Shown here: piece after piece, positions 20,101 to 29,153 of the stretch
How the letters are laid out: every line of letters starts with the position of its first letter
Position numbering within the stretch: the stretch's first letter is position 1
From: Priapulus caudatus
Lineage: Eukaryota; Priapulida; Priapulimorpha; Priapulimorphida; Priapulidae
Direction: 5' to 3'
Assembly (NCBI RefSeq): GCF_000485595.1
Contig: NW_014578166.1
Location: forward strand, 1 to 29,462
Length of the DNA stretch: 29,462 nt
Position numbers and translations under genes: made by a program
Notes under the pieces: model-generated
The model's database searches: none
Told to the model about the DNA's origin: nothing
What the model saw: the letters and a program-made list of their open reading frames with translations, nothing else

Positions 20101-21472
20101 AGACTCGACTACCAGTGAACGACAGTCGTCAACAAGCTCCCAGTATCTGTTAGTAAGGTACATGTTGCAGTTTGTTGTACTTGGTCTGTCTTCACCATAA
20201 CCCAACAGCACTGCAGTGAGTAAAGATTGGTAAATGTCTTGCGTGCAGAGTGCTTGTGACGGTTTTTAGAAAAGCCTACATCATGAGCTCGTGCTTCAAG
20301 TGGTGAAAGCCTGCAAGTCTGCAGCGATATTTGTATCATAGAGTGCTATTCGCACAGAGATTGTATGTTTGTCTACAAGGATGCACAGATCATTCTGAGT
20401 TTATAACACGGCTATTATAATGTTAGTTTACACCACGACTGGTTATTAAGTCTTCTTCTTGGAGTCCGTGCCTATAACAGTACAACTGAAATAAATCACA
20501 TTACAGTTTCTTTACACAATGGCCAAATCCGTGGCCAATTCTGAGAATTACTTTTAACCGGTTCCATTCTTTCCTACTAGGCATAGTGAACCTACCTTGT
20601 CGGATGCTGACCAGGCTGCACTGGAAGTCGAGAGAGCTGATCATAGCCAATTTGTACAAGAGCTGCTTCTTTCTGCACTAGCAAGCAACTTGGTGCTGGA
20701 TGATGACTTTGCCGAATTTGGGGAGGGTAAGCCCTTCTAATTTTGCACATTATTGGTTCCTGTGACCATCAGATATGTATCGGAGATGTATCCGAACTCT
20801 GACCTGTGATTGCATCAGGTGTTCTATCGAAAGTGTTTGATTCTACGCAGTGCGTGTCATCGTTTCGCGTTAGACTGCCTTGTTGCGAGAAGTAATTTAC
20901 TCGTTAAGTGGGGTTTTCTCATTGCGAAATTTGTCGTTGAAGGACTGGCAGACGTCGGACAACACGGTCCATCTACGACAGCAGGTGGCTTCGCTGTCCC
21001 GCCCCAGGCAAGCGGCTCGAAGCCGGTACCGCCCAAGCGGCACGTGCGACCTCCACTACAGCCACGACCCGACATGGCGCGGATACCCGGCGGGAGCTTG
21101 ACCCCGCCTGGCTCGTCCGGCGGCGGCGGCGGCGCGCGCGTCCCGAGCATCCCCATCATGATGCGCGATGCGGCGCGGTCCCGCCCCGCCAGCCACCAGC
21201 CCGACCTGTCACGGCCCAGCGCGCCCTGTCCCGTGGGGGGACAGACGGCGAATCAGAGCCCGGAGTTGGCGCGACCGAACGGCACTCGCGCGTCTGCGCA
21301 GGCGTCGCAGGAGCGGCAGAACGTGAGGATGAGCGGAGGCGTCGGCGGACAGGCGAGTCAGGACGTGAGAGCGCAGGGAAGCATGCTGAGGCGCAGCGCC
21401 CCGCGGCCGTCCCCCAGTGACCCCAGGAGGAGGGACAGGGAGCCACCGCCTGCGCCGGGCACCCGCAAGTAA
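14192..21472 (+). CDS. KCMF1: KCMF1-like ZZ zinc-finger E3 ubiquitin ligase (nine exons)
   Basis: Exons: 14192-14207, 17710-17877, 18301-18437, 18669-18782, 19006-19162, 19431-19585, 20009-20157, 20581-20726 and a last exon from about 20952 (or 20943) to 21472, giving about 520 residues. Exon 1 encodes only MSRHE. The ZZ finger is residues 6-54 (Cys 9, 12, 24, 27, 33, 36; His 46, 50). Paired CxxC/H fingers of the Di19 type follow: FTCPFCSRMGF and then VCPVCASLPGGEPNHVTDDF. ARRSNMHF, DAMDPIAELLSQLSGVRR and FVQELLLSAL match vertebrate KCMF1. Known relatives work with UBR4 and RAD6-type E2 enzymes in protein and organelle turnover. Intron 4 is U12-type. Vertebrate KCMF1 is about 380 residues, so the Pro/Arg/Gly-rich tail from exon 9 is an extension. 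Its acceptor is the least certain part. Confidence 0.93.
14357..14649. mobile_element. Fold-back element with telomere-like CCCTAA core
   Basis: The left arm (14357 to about 14488) and right arm (14524-14649) are inverted copies. CACTTTAGGCACCTTAGGTA pairs with TACCTAAGCCTAAGGTGCCT and the adjoining AAAGTG. GCACAGACTTTCCGTATAT pairs with ATATACGGAAAGTCTGTGC. The inner ends are CCCTAAGCCTAACCCTAACC (14465-14484, continuing to 14488) and TTAGGGTTAGGG (14524-14535), separated by a 35-base loop. It lies in KCMF1 intron 1 and has no coding capacity. Related fragments occur at 2050-2115 and 905-1200. Confidence 0.75.
14868..14992 (+). promoter_or_regulatory. NRF1-like and YY1-like motif cluster in KCMF1 intron 1
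   Basis: The GC-rich stretch contains TACGCATGCGCGC, GCGCATGTGC, ATGCGC and CTGCGCATC, all resembling the NRF1 GCGCATGCGC palindrome. It ends with AAACATGGCGGAC (about 14978-14990), a perfect YY1-type AANATGGCGGC-like site with an ATG. This pattern is typical of CpG-rich animal promoters. A reading frame from that ATG runs only 11 codons (MADFPVTDENI). It may be an alternative promoter, a relic, or chance composition. Confidence 0.35.
15080..15190. repeat. Direct repeat around ACAAAAGAGCATG
   Basis: AAAACAAAAGAGCATG followed by CTACGGC-like sequence occurs twice, near 15092 and 15163, about 70 bases apart. AAAGAAAAC motifs precede each copy. This looks like a short tandem duplication. Confidence 0.5.
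15288..15334. repeat. 47-base near-perfect hairpin
   Basis: The left arm TTTTCAGCACTGTTTCTACG (15288-15307, plus GC) pairs with GCCGGAGAAGCAGTGCTGAA (15313-15332, plus AA). Twenty of 22 positions match across an AAA loop. It sits in KCMF1 intron 1 among other CTCYGG/CCGGAG pseudo-palindromes (about 15345-15360, 15390-15405, 15432-15450). The arms are too short for a typical pre-miRNA. A terminal structure of a mobile element is an alternative. Confidence 0.8.
15740..16238. mobile_element. 499-bp near-perfect palindrome (fold-back element)
   Basis: The arms 15740-15953 and 16019-16238 are reverse complements with only a handful of differences, including a 4-base indel near the outer end. The outer termini are TTTACTAGCC and GGCTAGTAAA. 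The spacer (about 65 bases) is GC-richer, with CCTCGGCGATGCGGTG. There is no transposase frame, and a target duplication is not obvious. It lies in KCMF1 intron 1. The high arm identity implies a recent origin or ongoing gene conversion between the arms. Confidence 0.9.
16240..17348 (+). other. Remainder of KCMF1 intron 1, no gene
   Basis: This is AT-rich intronic sequence with no coding signal. One small hairpin, CCTACCTACCTAC (about 16760-16772) against GGCAGGTAGGTA (about 16785-16796), and poly-A tracts are present. Confidence 0.5.
17349..17570. mobile_element. hAT-like MITE (222 bp)
   Basis: The termini CAGGGTTAGAAATTAAT (17349-17365) and ATTAATTTCGAACCCTG (17554-17570) are inverted with one mismatch. 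CAGGG...CCCTG ends are typical of hAT superfamily elements. Internal sequence repeats GGTAGCAAAC and GGCAGCAAAAC. Flanking 8-mers (TTACAGTT and CAGTGTGT) do not match well, so any target duplication has decayed. It is in KCMF1 intron 1, about 140 bases before exon 2. Confidence 0.65.
18157..18231. repeat. TG/TGCG microsatellite in KCMF1 intron 2
   Basis: Alternating (TG)n, then (GTGC)n and GTGCATG units. It ends about 70 bases upstream of the exon 3 acceptor at 18300. Confidence 0.85.
18783..19005 (+). other. U12-type AT-AC intron (KCMF1 intron 4)
   Basis: The intron begins ATATCCTTTTTATG and ends TTGTCTCTGCAC. It carries the perfect minor-spliceosome branch site TTCCTTAAC at 18983-18991, with the branch adenosine about 15 bases before the AC end. 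No GT-AG pair gives the correct join. With these ends the reading frame continues in phase 0 from RDLISFQ (exon 4) into DEPASSRHVRRIPHPGR (exon 5), matching the vertebrate DES..RHVRR..HPGR segment. It is 223 bases long and is expected to be spliced by U11/U12-U4atac/U6atac. Confidence 0.93.
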
Positions 21473-22637
21473 TCGGTAGACTGTGATGTCGCGACGCAGT
21501 CCGGGAGACAGAGCTGTACAAGGTGGTGTGTGCGATGTTGGCTGCTAATGGTCTAATTGAATTTATAGTACTTGCAGTTGCATGAGAACAGCTTTCCCCC
21601 ACTTCTAGGGTTATTGTTATGGGGTGTAAAATCAGCATTATTTTAATTTCTAAAACGATGTAAAGACAAGCATATCTAAGTATGGCGTTAATTTGGATCA
21701 GTATATTTATATATATATATATATATATATATGCGTGTATAACGTAGCACTAGCACAGTGAGTATGCCTACCGATAGCAAGCAAGGTAAATTCTGTTGGA
21801 TTTTGTTCAAATAGCTTTGGCAGCATTCAGTTGACAGTGATCATAGTGTCTGAGCGAAACTTGTAAGAGAATTTTATGAGACTACAGGTTGCAGCTGATT
21901 CTGTGCTCAGTAATATACTTGAGCTAGTGTGGAGTTCTGCGAATGATATTACGTGTGAGCAAGGTTTGAAATATTGGAAGGCGACAGCTGTGGCTTTGGC
22001 TACCTACAGACTGTCCACATATATAGAATCACCGGCTCACTTTTGGGAAAAGGTAGTGCTGCAAATTCTGTTTGGTGTTTTTTCAAAGTTTATTTCGGAG
22101 GCGAGTAATTAAACCGAGTTTGTTGTGTAAATAGAGCGAGCAAGCACGGGTCATTCGAAGTTGGGAGTTTGTATTGTGGGTGTCACACAGAGATAGACGA
22201 AGGAAAGCTCGGAGGGCTGGGGGCCCGGCCATGTTGCATTTTGTTGGAAGCGAGAATTTGCACCAAATTATATTCTGGTTGTAATCCATGTAAGAGAGTT
22301 GTTTGTCTTGTAATAACACAAGCTTGCCAGTCAGAATGCGGGCATGGCAGAATGGCAACGACCTAGCAAGAAGGTGTATGTCCACCAGTTAGAGTGCAGT
22401 AAACCAGAACCTTTCACTTCTTTACTCACGTAAAATTAACTATGTATTAGATTATTATTTTTGCCTAGCCTCAAAGTAATGCGTTAATTTTTAATAAAAC
22501 AAATGCGACTGGTTGAAAAAAATTCACTCGATTCCGAGTGTGATTCTGTCAGGTGATTCAGTTCTATCGTATTACAAGACAGTGCTTTAAGAATATTAGG
22601 TGAGATTGCTCACATGTTGCTTTTGATCCGTAATAAA
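21473..22637 (+). promoter_or_regulatory. KCMF1 3' UTR with poly(A) signals
   Basis: AT-rich sequence follows the KCMF1 stop. AATAAA occurs at 22493-22498 and 22632-22637, giving a 3' UTR of about 1.0 to 1.2 kb. It contains a (TA)n tract at 21708-21732. A 78-codon frame at 21876-22112 has a normal-looking composition but no recognisable motif, so I do not call it a gene. Confidence 0.55.
21708..21732. repeat. (TA)12 microsatellite
   Basis: A perfect TA dinucleotide run within the KCMF1 3' UTR. Confidence 0.95.
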
Positions 22638-23851
22638 AGGAATGTATTTATTATTACAGCAAATTTCTTCATATTCATTTTGTTTCTCTCGTTCTGTTAC
22701 TCTCCCTTTGTATCCAGTATTTCTTTTCTCGTAAACATGTAAACGTCAATATTCTAAAACAAAATTCATTGGTCAGTGGACAATCTTTTAATGATATTCT
22801 GCGGATTGTTCGTAAAAAACGTTAAGGTAAGGTTTGGCAGATTTGCTCTTGACGCCTCGCTCTGCCTACACCAACTGCTCAAAATGTTTATTTCCAATAC
22901 ATACATATGGTGGAAACAGTTTTTTCCGACCTTTTGAACGACCTTCACTATTATTCATGCGTTGTTGACTTTGCCATTTAGCATGCTGGGTTTTTAATAG
23001 TTTTGAGACAATCAGTCCTTCCAAGATTCCCCATAACCAAATGTTTATGATGACTATTTATTTTTTAAGATTTAACTGGTCACAAAGGCTAAAGAGGTCA
23101 TGTTGACAATCATTGCACTTATAAAATTCATAAATCCTAAACGCACCAAACATTGTATCATTGTCTATCATACAGTAGTGTCATACCTGGTATGAAACAA
23201 GTTTGCCATGTCGTATAAGGGAAATGTGGAACTGTAATAACATTTAACGTTAACAATTTTTTCACATTATAAAATTAGCATACATTCTCATACCAGTTTA
23301 CTGTTATTCCATGAATAAAGTTTTACCTGCTGTAAACAACCTTTTGGATAAGAAACTCTGAAAGACCATCTTCATCAATAAAGTTTTACCTGCTACCTAG
23401 CTATAAGTAGCCAACAATGGACTAAATTCCATAGATACAGCATTCACCTTACCTGGCTTTCAATTACAACAGTGCCAGTGCCGTCCGTATACAGCCGTGC
23501 AGAAATGGTTGGAGCAATATTGCTGGTACCGACTAGAAATAGCTTTGCATAAATGGTAACGTGCAGAATTGTTGAGCGATTCACAGCATTTCTATCTGAC
23601 TGTGATCTAATGTAATATAACACTGCTCTCTGCATTGCTAATTATGCCCTAGGTTCCAGTCTATCATCACGTCTTTCCTAGTGGTAGAATGTAGTTAACT
23701 AATTAGCTATCGTACAAAACACTTGAGAATTGTTAGGTTTCATCCAACACTTGATTTTTCTAGATAGAGAGCAAACACACTGTGCATTAAAAACAACACA
23801 GATGGTGATAGCAAATATAAAACTGCTTTAATCACATTGGCAACATTGCTT
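22638..23851. other. Convergent intergenic region between KCMF1 and TOP3B
   Basis: No gene is seen. An 18-base direct repeat, AATAAAGTTTTACCTGCT, occurs at 23314-23331 and 23377-23394; each copy contains a + strand AATAAA. On the minus strand, ATTAAA at 23827-23832 lies 20 bases past the TOP3B stop and is a weak candidate poly(A) signal. Confidence 0.45.
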
Positions 23852-26800
23852 TCATACAAAATATGCTGCCAGCTGCGACATTTTATCTTTTGGTGGCTTT
23901 CCCCGGCCTCTTCCCCTTCCCCTACCACGCCCCCTTCCCCTTCCACCGCCTCCCCCTGGTCTCCGGGCAGTCATTCGGGCATGACGTAGTCCAGTTAGGG
24001 GTGCTAGTATTGGGTCACAGAAGACGCATCCTGTATGCTGGGTCTGCCCATCCTCAAGCGGATTCTTCAACTGGAAAATATAAACAAAACACTATTACTC
24101 TCCTAAATCTATATATTACTACCAATAATACAACCCTCCGCACAGTAATTCTACTCCAAATAATGATGCTCATTCCAAGGTTTGATAAGGCTCGAAACCA
24201 ATGATATAACGCTGTGTACCAACACATTAGGAGGACATACAGAAGCTATAGTTATTCTCTTTTTCAGTGAATGTTTGTGATTATCGTCCAAGTTCATTGT
24301 ATATTTTCATTAAAAGGGCTTTCATTCTTACTCACGTAAGATTGCAATTACCAGTAAAACCACTTATAGATGATGCAGAGTCCTATAGCCATCCCATTTT
24401 CTACCCAAAATACGAGAATAGTGCTTCTAAATATCTCATCAATTGCCTCACCAGTGTGATATAACTAGGATTACCCATATTTAAAAGAAATGTAGGGGAA
24501 ATTTTTCCAAGTGTGGAATGAACGATGTCATTTCCAAATATCTTTTTAATGGGTCATCATGAACTGTTGAGAAGTTAAGGCAAAGTCACCTGATCTTAAA
24601 AAACAAAATCAGATTTCGGCAGGCAAAAGGTGGTTCAATTCACTGCAAACGCATAACGAATCAGACTTTGTAGGCTAATCAGAAATAGCTGCACATAATC
24701 CATGAATATACAGCTAAGGTTGCACCAAACATCTCTCCTGACCGCATAAATGTGAGAGCAATAATACAATGCACACCTTGTTGAAATCGATAGTCATCAT
24801 TGTCGCGTCACACTTTTCACAGTCGCTGTCCGCCAAGCCGACCTTGTACGCATCCTCGAAACATGCTATGACCACGTTACACCTGCGGAGAGACAGCAAT
24901 CATATTTATTCACTCACGGCCAGCAGAACACATCGCTTTGCTTCAATTTCATGTATTGGTACAGATGATTTGTTCTTCTTCTCGGGTCACTACACTACAC
25001 TCGACCTAGCCAGTGCAGCACACAGGACTACTAATACATGCACACACTAACATATAAGCGAATGCGATACCATGCGCTTAGTCAGAAATTACAAAGACAC
25101 ATCATACCATAAAGACCACAGTGATTTAATTCTCTTACAAACAAAATATAAAAGCAAGCTGATTGAATGAACTGTACCCAAAAGTCATTCACATACCCCC
25201 AGACTATACTAGGAACTTGTTGAGGTTGTTGAAGTACTACGTTTTTAACAACATGATCGATTGCACCTGGCCTTGTTATTTGCTGGCTACTGTATCATCT
25301 CCATAGCGCAAAACCCCTTTCAAGCCAACTTGATCAAAATTACTTGTTGCAGGCTAGCTTCCACTTGGGACCGGACGTTTGGTCGAGATTCAGAACACCA
25401 CTTTCACACTCCATGCACGACGCGACGCCATTCATGGACAGGCTGTATGTACAGGTAGGGTGTGTGCACTCGTTACACGCCATGCCCTTCCGCATGTCCT
25501 TGAACGGTGGATAGTTGTAGCAGTATGGGCACACCGGGTAGCACTGTAATCATGCATACAACAAGTCAACTCAATAAGTGATCTCAATAAGTACTTGCTA
25601 GTGGCCGCAGTTGTTCAGTAACCGCATGCTATTTTTTTAAAGAATTTAAAAGGGCATATATATACTTTTGCCTATAACGTTTACTGTCTTTTTTATTCTT
25701 TATCATTCACTTAGCATAGTTGTTCATTTTTGACCTATTACAATTGCAGGACACTCCGATTAAGTGATAAATAAATAAAGCCTCATGACATCTGATATTA
25801 AGTCTGTCTCATATCTCATTCCTTAACATTCTACATAATTAAAATAAGAAATAATTTAAGTAATCTAATATGAATTAAGTGGACACTACAATCGGTGCAT
25901 TTATGCTCAGCGAGAGACGCGTATGGTTCACGTACCTTCCCCTTCGATCCCGAGGTCCACAGCACGAGTTCAAAGTCGTCGAGAGGACAAGCGAGTTCTT
26001 TGTAGAGCTTGATGTTGCCGTTCTGCGGCAGGTTGTACGTCTCGTCACACTGAGCGCAGTGCAGCCGGCTAGGCTTCGCCTGAATGAACTTCATGAAGCG
26101 CCGGCATTTGCCACACCTGAGAGCATGTGCAGTGGAAAACATCAAGCAGTGAAGCAGGCAGTGAATATGGATTGCCACACCTGAGGCGGAGAGCATGCGC
26201 AGGTAAAAAAAAAACATGTAGCAGCCCATGAATACGGAGCACATAGTTGTGCAGGAGCTTGTTAGATGTGTGTACCGTGTCGCGGGTATGATGGGTGACC
26301 CACGAAATTATTTGTAGTCCCCGCCCGCAATTCTGCAAAATCTCGCTCGTACAAAAGCAAGCAGCTTTCTGGTTTTACATTACGAAGACCCTTCGACCTC
26401 GGCACACACAAATAAATGGATTTATCTCGGTCTCCACGCCAGCTCTAAAACTGACCCCACAGCACATCTTTCTACACTTGGAGTAATTTCTTCGTGACAT
26501 AACTATAGAGGAAGTTACTATGGAAACTGAATGAAGGAAGATGCTCTGATTAAAAGGAAGATTCTAAGCAAACTGACCTTGACAGCGGTTTCCCGGTCTC
26601 CGCAAGCGAGGTGAAGGTCACTTCAAACAGCTCATCTACGCGCTGTATCTGCTGCACAAAGTAGTGGAACTTCAGCTTGAAGATGGTGACAGCATGCAGC
26701 AGCACCGCCTGGTGGTCAGCTTTACCCTGCGCGATCAGATTCAGCTGTTTCTCGACGGCAGCGCGCATGTGTGGAAGCACCAATTCTGCATCCGTCTGTC

Positions 26801-29153
26801 AACAACACAACCACACCGTTTTACTCGCAAAGTTATGCCTATGCAAAAAAAAACTATACAGTTTTTATTAGTGCTTACGTTTATTCGCACAACCGAAAAT
26901 TATGTCCATGCAAAATAATAATACTATACCATTTGTATTAGTGCTTGCATTAATCTTTGAAGATCAAGTAACTACATCATACTACCTATTTTGCAGCTCT
27001 GTTGGAAAACATACAGGCATAATGCAAACACCTGCTATTTGTATTGCTTTCAAGGTTAATATAAGTCAAATATGCGCAGTTTTATGCTTCTAACCATGTT
27101 AACAATTTGCTCTTGCTCTTGCTTTACTCCTGATCATTAACTATGATTTTAAGTACCTGCTAAGTGGAATGTGACATAACATTTGATTAGGAGGTGGCAT
27201 GGCATTCAGTAAAAATGCATTTGCAAAGTTGGAGATTTCTGGAAAGTTTTAGCTATGCCTCTGTCAAGTGTATGCTATGACCAGAAGGTGCTATTGATAA
27301 TTGAGAAATGAATGTAATATTGAGTGGAATCATCTTGTTTTAGCCATATAAAATTATCTGTAGCCAAGGTTATGACCTCTTGCAAACGTTACATAAAGGC
27401 AAGAGTACATAATAGAGATATTATGAATAATCATACAATAATAATGTACATAATAATCTCTATTATGTACTCTTGATAAAAGTTTTATATCTTTCTTTGC
27501 ACATCTAACATGGCAAGTCAAGAACACAACATATCTGTGAATTTCGCCACATAGTACAGTAAAGCATGCAAATCAGTATAATGTGACTTAACTGAGGAAA
27601 AAAGTGATGTTACTCACAAAATGTGGGCGTGTAACATGCTTTAAGGGTACAACATTGCTTTTGTACATAATTTGAAAATCAGGGAGTGAACATTAACATA
27701 TTTACTATGCACATGCTCTACTGTGTAACCAACGGTATAGCCACTTAGCAACAGTTTCCTATGTGATATTTCCTTTAGGTTTTGCTTCACATTTTGTATG
27801 GTTTCTTTAGCTTTTCTTTTTGTTCCCGACTTAGATGTAGCTGGGTACTGGGCACTTCCTGGAGGACCAGAGCTGCACACTGTGTATGCACATGCCAGTG
27901 TTTATAAATATATATCAATACTACTACGAGACACGATATACACAGCACTGATGTGTCACGCAGGCATGTTAGTGGGAAGCGTCATTAATTATGTAATTTC
28001 CCTAGTTATTCATTGATCAGATGTGTTATGATGTTACCAGGCACTGATTTCTATTTTTAGGATGGCTAGGGCTAAGATTTTGAGGTGAGTTAAGCTGTGG
28101 ACACACTAGCCGATTTTTCATGCGATTGAGCCGCCTGGCTGTGTCGGGCGGCTGAGTCGGGCGACTAAAGCTACTAGCCAATTTTTCATGCGATTGAGCC
28201 GCCTGGCTGAATGATGATTATAGTCACATGATTGAAAATGGCACCGTTTGATTGGCTGATGAATTGTACATTCGGGCGTGCATAGTAGAGCATTGTATAG
28301 TATTGCATTGTTCGAGCGCGCATTGCATATAGTCGCGCGACTCAAATAATCGCCCCGATTTTATCAAACATGTTTGAAATATCGAAAATCGACCGCGACT
28401 CACTGGACACACTAGGCGATTTCAGCCAAGCGGCTCGACCGCATGAAAAATCGCCTAGTGTGTCCACCCCTTTAACAAGGAATATCAGCGTAACTTCTGG
28501 AATATACTAGATAATTAAAGGACGAATATATTCCATATATATATATGTGTGTCATTATCAGTATATTATATCAGTTATATATTAGTATAGATATTATAGA
28601 TCGGTGCTTCGCCATACCCGCTGGTAGCCATGCACGAGCATGATTCCTAGTGGTGTGGGTATGAGGCGTCTGCCGTTGCCCACGGTTACGTAGTTGCGCA
28701 CACAGATGTTGTTGATGTGGACGGGTATGCTTGCATCGGTGCCGATACAGTGCTTCTCCATGAGCGTGATCAGCTCGCTCTCAGTCAGGTAGTCTGGAGC
28801 GCACGTCTGCCGCTCGACAAGCTTCACCTGTAACCATGGTAACACTACGATGCTACAGCGAGTCCCAGACTGCCGACTGCTGAAATCCTGTACCTTACTC
28901 ATGATCACAGCATGGAACACTCGTCATTTTCTGACTGTCGTTATCTAATGGTATAGTATACACGCAGTACCTCTTGAATTGGGCAGACATCACCCTTGCC
29001 TATCTGCGGCATGCTCTCTTCAGCGGGTATAGCCTGCCAGGTCATGATGGCCGTGAACCCAGGAGCAATTAGTTCTTTGCCAACTAGTGTGAATTTCTCA
29101 TCGGCAATGTCAAAGGAGATAGTGGTTTGCAGGTATCTACAGTCAGGACTAAG
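23852..29153 (-). CDS. TOP3B: DNA/RNA topoisomerase III beta, C-terminal half (seven exons, 5' partial)
   Basis: Minus-strand exons in order: 29153-28971, 28827-28618, 26795-26578, 26116-25936, 25543-25344, 24882-24777 and 24070-23852, giving 438 residues with consistent phases. The first exons carry the end of the type IA core (APDYLTESELITLMEKH, IGTDASIPVHINNICVRNYV, VEKQLNLIAQGKADH). Then follow the TOP3B zinc-ribbon modules (CGKCRRFMKFIQAKPSRLHC, CPYCYNYPPF, CNECTHPTC, QHTGCVFCDP), a Gly-Arg array and the C-terminus PPKDKMSQLAAYFV. The human protein is 862 residues, so the catalytic tyrosine lies off the right edge. TOP3B relaxes DNA and acts on mRNA with TDRD3/FMRP. Oddity: HGIGTDA reads HCIGTDA. 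The gene converges with KCMF1. Confidence 0.95.
24071..24776 (-). other. TOP3B last intron, no other feature
   Basis: Acceptor TATTTTCCAG before LKNPLEDGQTQHT and donor GTGTGC after DFNK define this 706-base intron. I see nothing else in it. Confidence 0.7.
24883..25343 (-). other. TOP3B intron, no other feature
   Basis: A 461-base GT-AG intron between the exons ending ACNK and beginning CNVVIACFEDAYK. The junction splits a Lys codon (AA/G). No repeat or gene is recognised inside. Confidence 0.7.
25544..25935 (-). other. TOP3B intron, no other feature
   Basis: A 392-base AT-rich GT-AG intron between SGSKGK and CYPVCPYCYN. Nothing else is seen. Confidence 0.7.
26107..26237. repeat. Tandem duplication covering a TOP3B splice acceptor
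   Basis: TTGCCACACCTGAG at 26108-26121 recurs at 26172-26185, and the following sequence (AGAGCATGTGCAG...AAACAT...GAATATGGA versus AGAGCATGCGCAG...AAACAT...GAATACGGA) is also duplicated with small indels. On the minus strand each copy presents CAG/GTGTGGCAA. The exon acceptor and its first ten exon bases are therefore present twice, 64 bases apart. Use of the upstream copy would shift the frame. Confidence 0.7.
27400..27475. repeat. Inverted repeat with 20-bp perfect arms
   Basis: CAAGAGTACATAATAGAGAT (27400-27419) and ATCTCTATTATGTACTCTTG (27456-27475) are exact reverse complements. They are separated by 36 AT-rich bases that can extend the pairing (ATTATG near 27420, CATAAT near 27449). 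It lies in the large TOP3B intron. It may be a short MITE, a cruciform, or a small-RNA precursor on either strand. Confidence 0.85.
28090..28475. mobile_element. TTAA-flanked MITE (about 378 bp)
   Basis: The termini are inverted: GTGGACACACTAGCCGATTT and TTTCATGCG on the left (from about 28097), CGCATGAAAAATCGCCTAGT and GTGTCCAC on the right (ending about 28467). TTAA occurs just outside at 28090-28093 and 28472-28475, the target duplication used by piggyBac-type elements. Inside, CGATTTTTCATGCG with GATTGAGCCGCCTGGCTG is directly repeated (about 28110 and 28178). There is no transposase, so it is non-autonomous. Confidence 0.75.

Larger units (their letters stand above)
26796..28617 (-). other. 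Largest TOP3B intron (1.8 kb)
   Basis: A GT-AG intron between VHGYQR and TDAELVLPHM. Apart from the hairpin at 27400-27475 and the TTAA-flanked element at 28094-28471, it is AT-rich with no recognised gene. The open frames at 26902-27093, 27641-27880 and 27798-28016 lack recognisable motifs. Confidence 0.65.

Noticed and set aside
20857-21638. Minus-strand frames opposite KCMF1 exon 9
   Set aside because: They are shadows of the GC-rich exon, with no motif and no splice partners.
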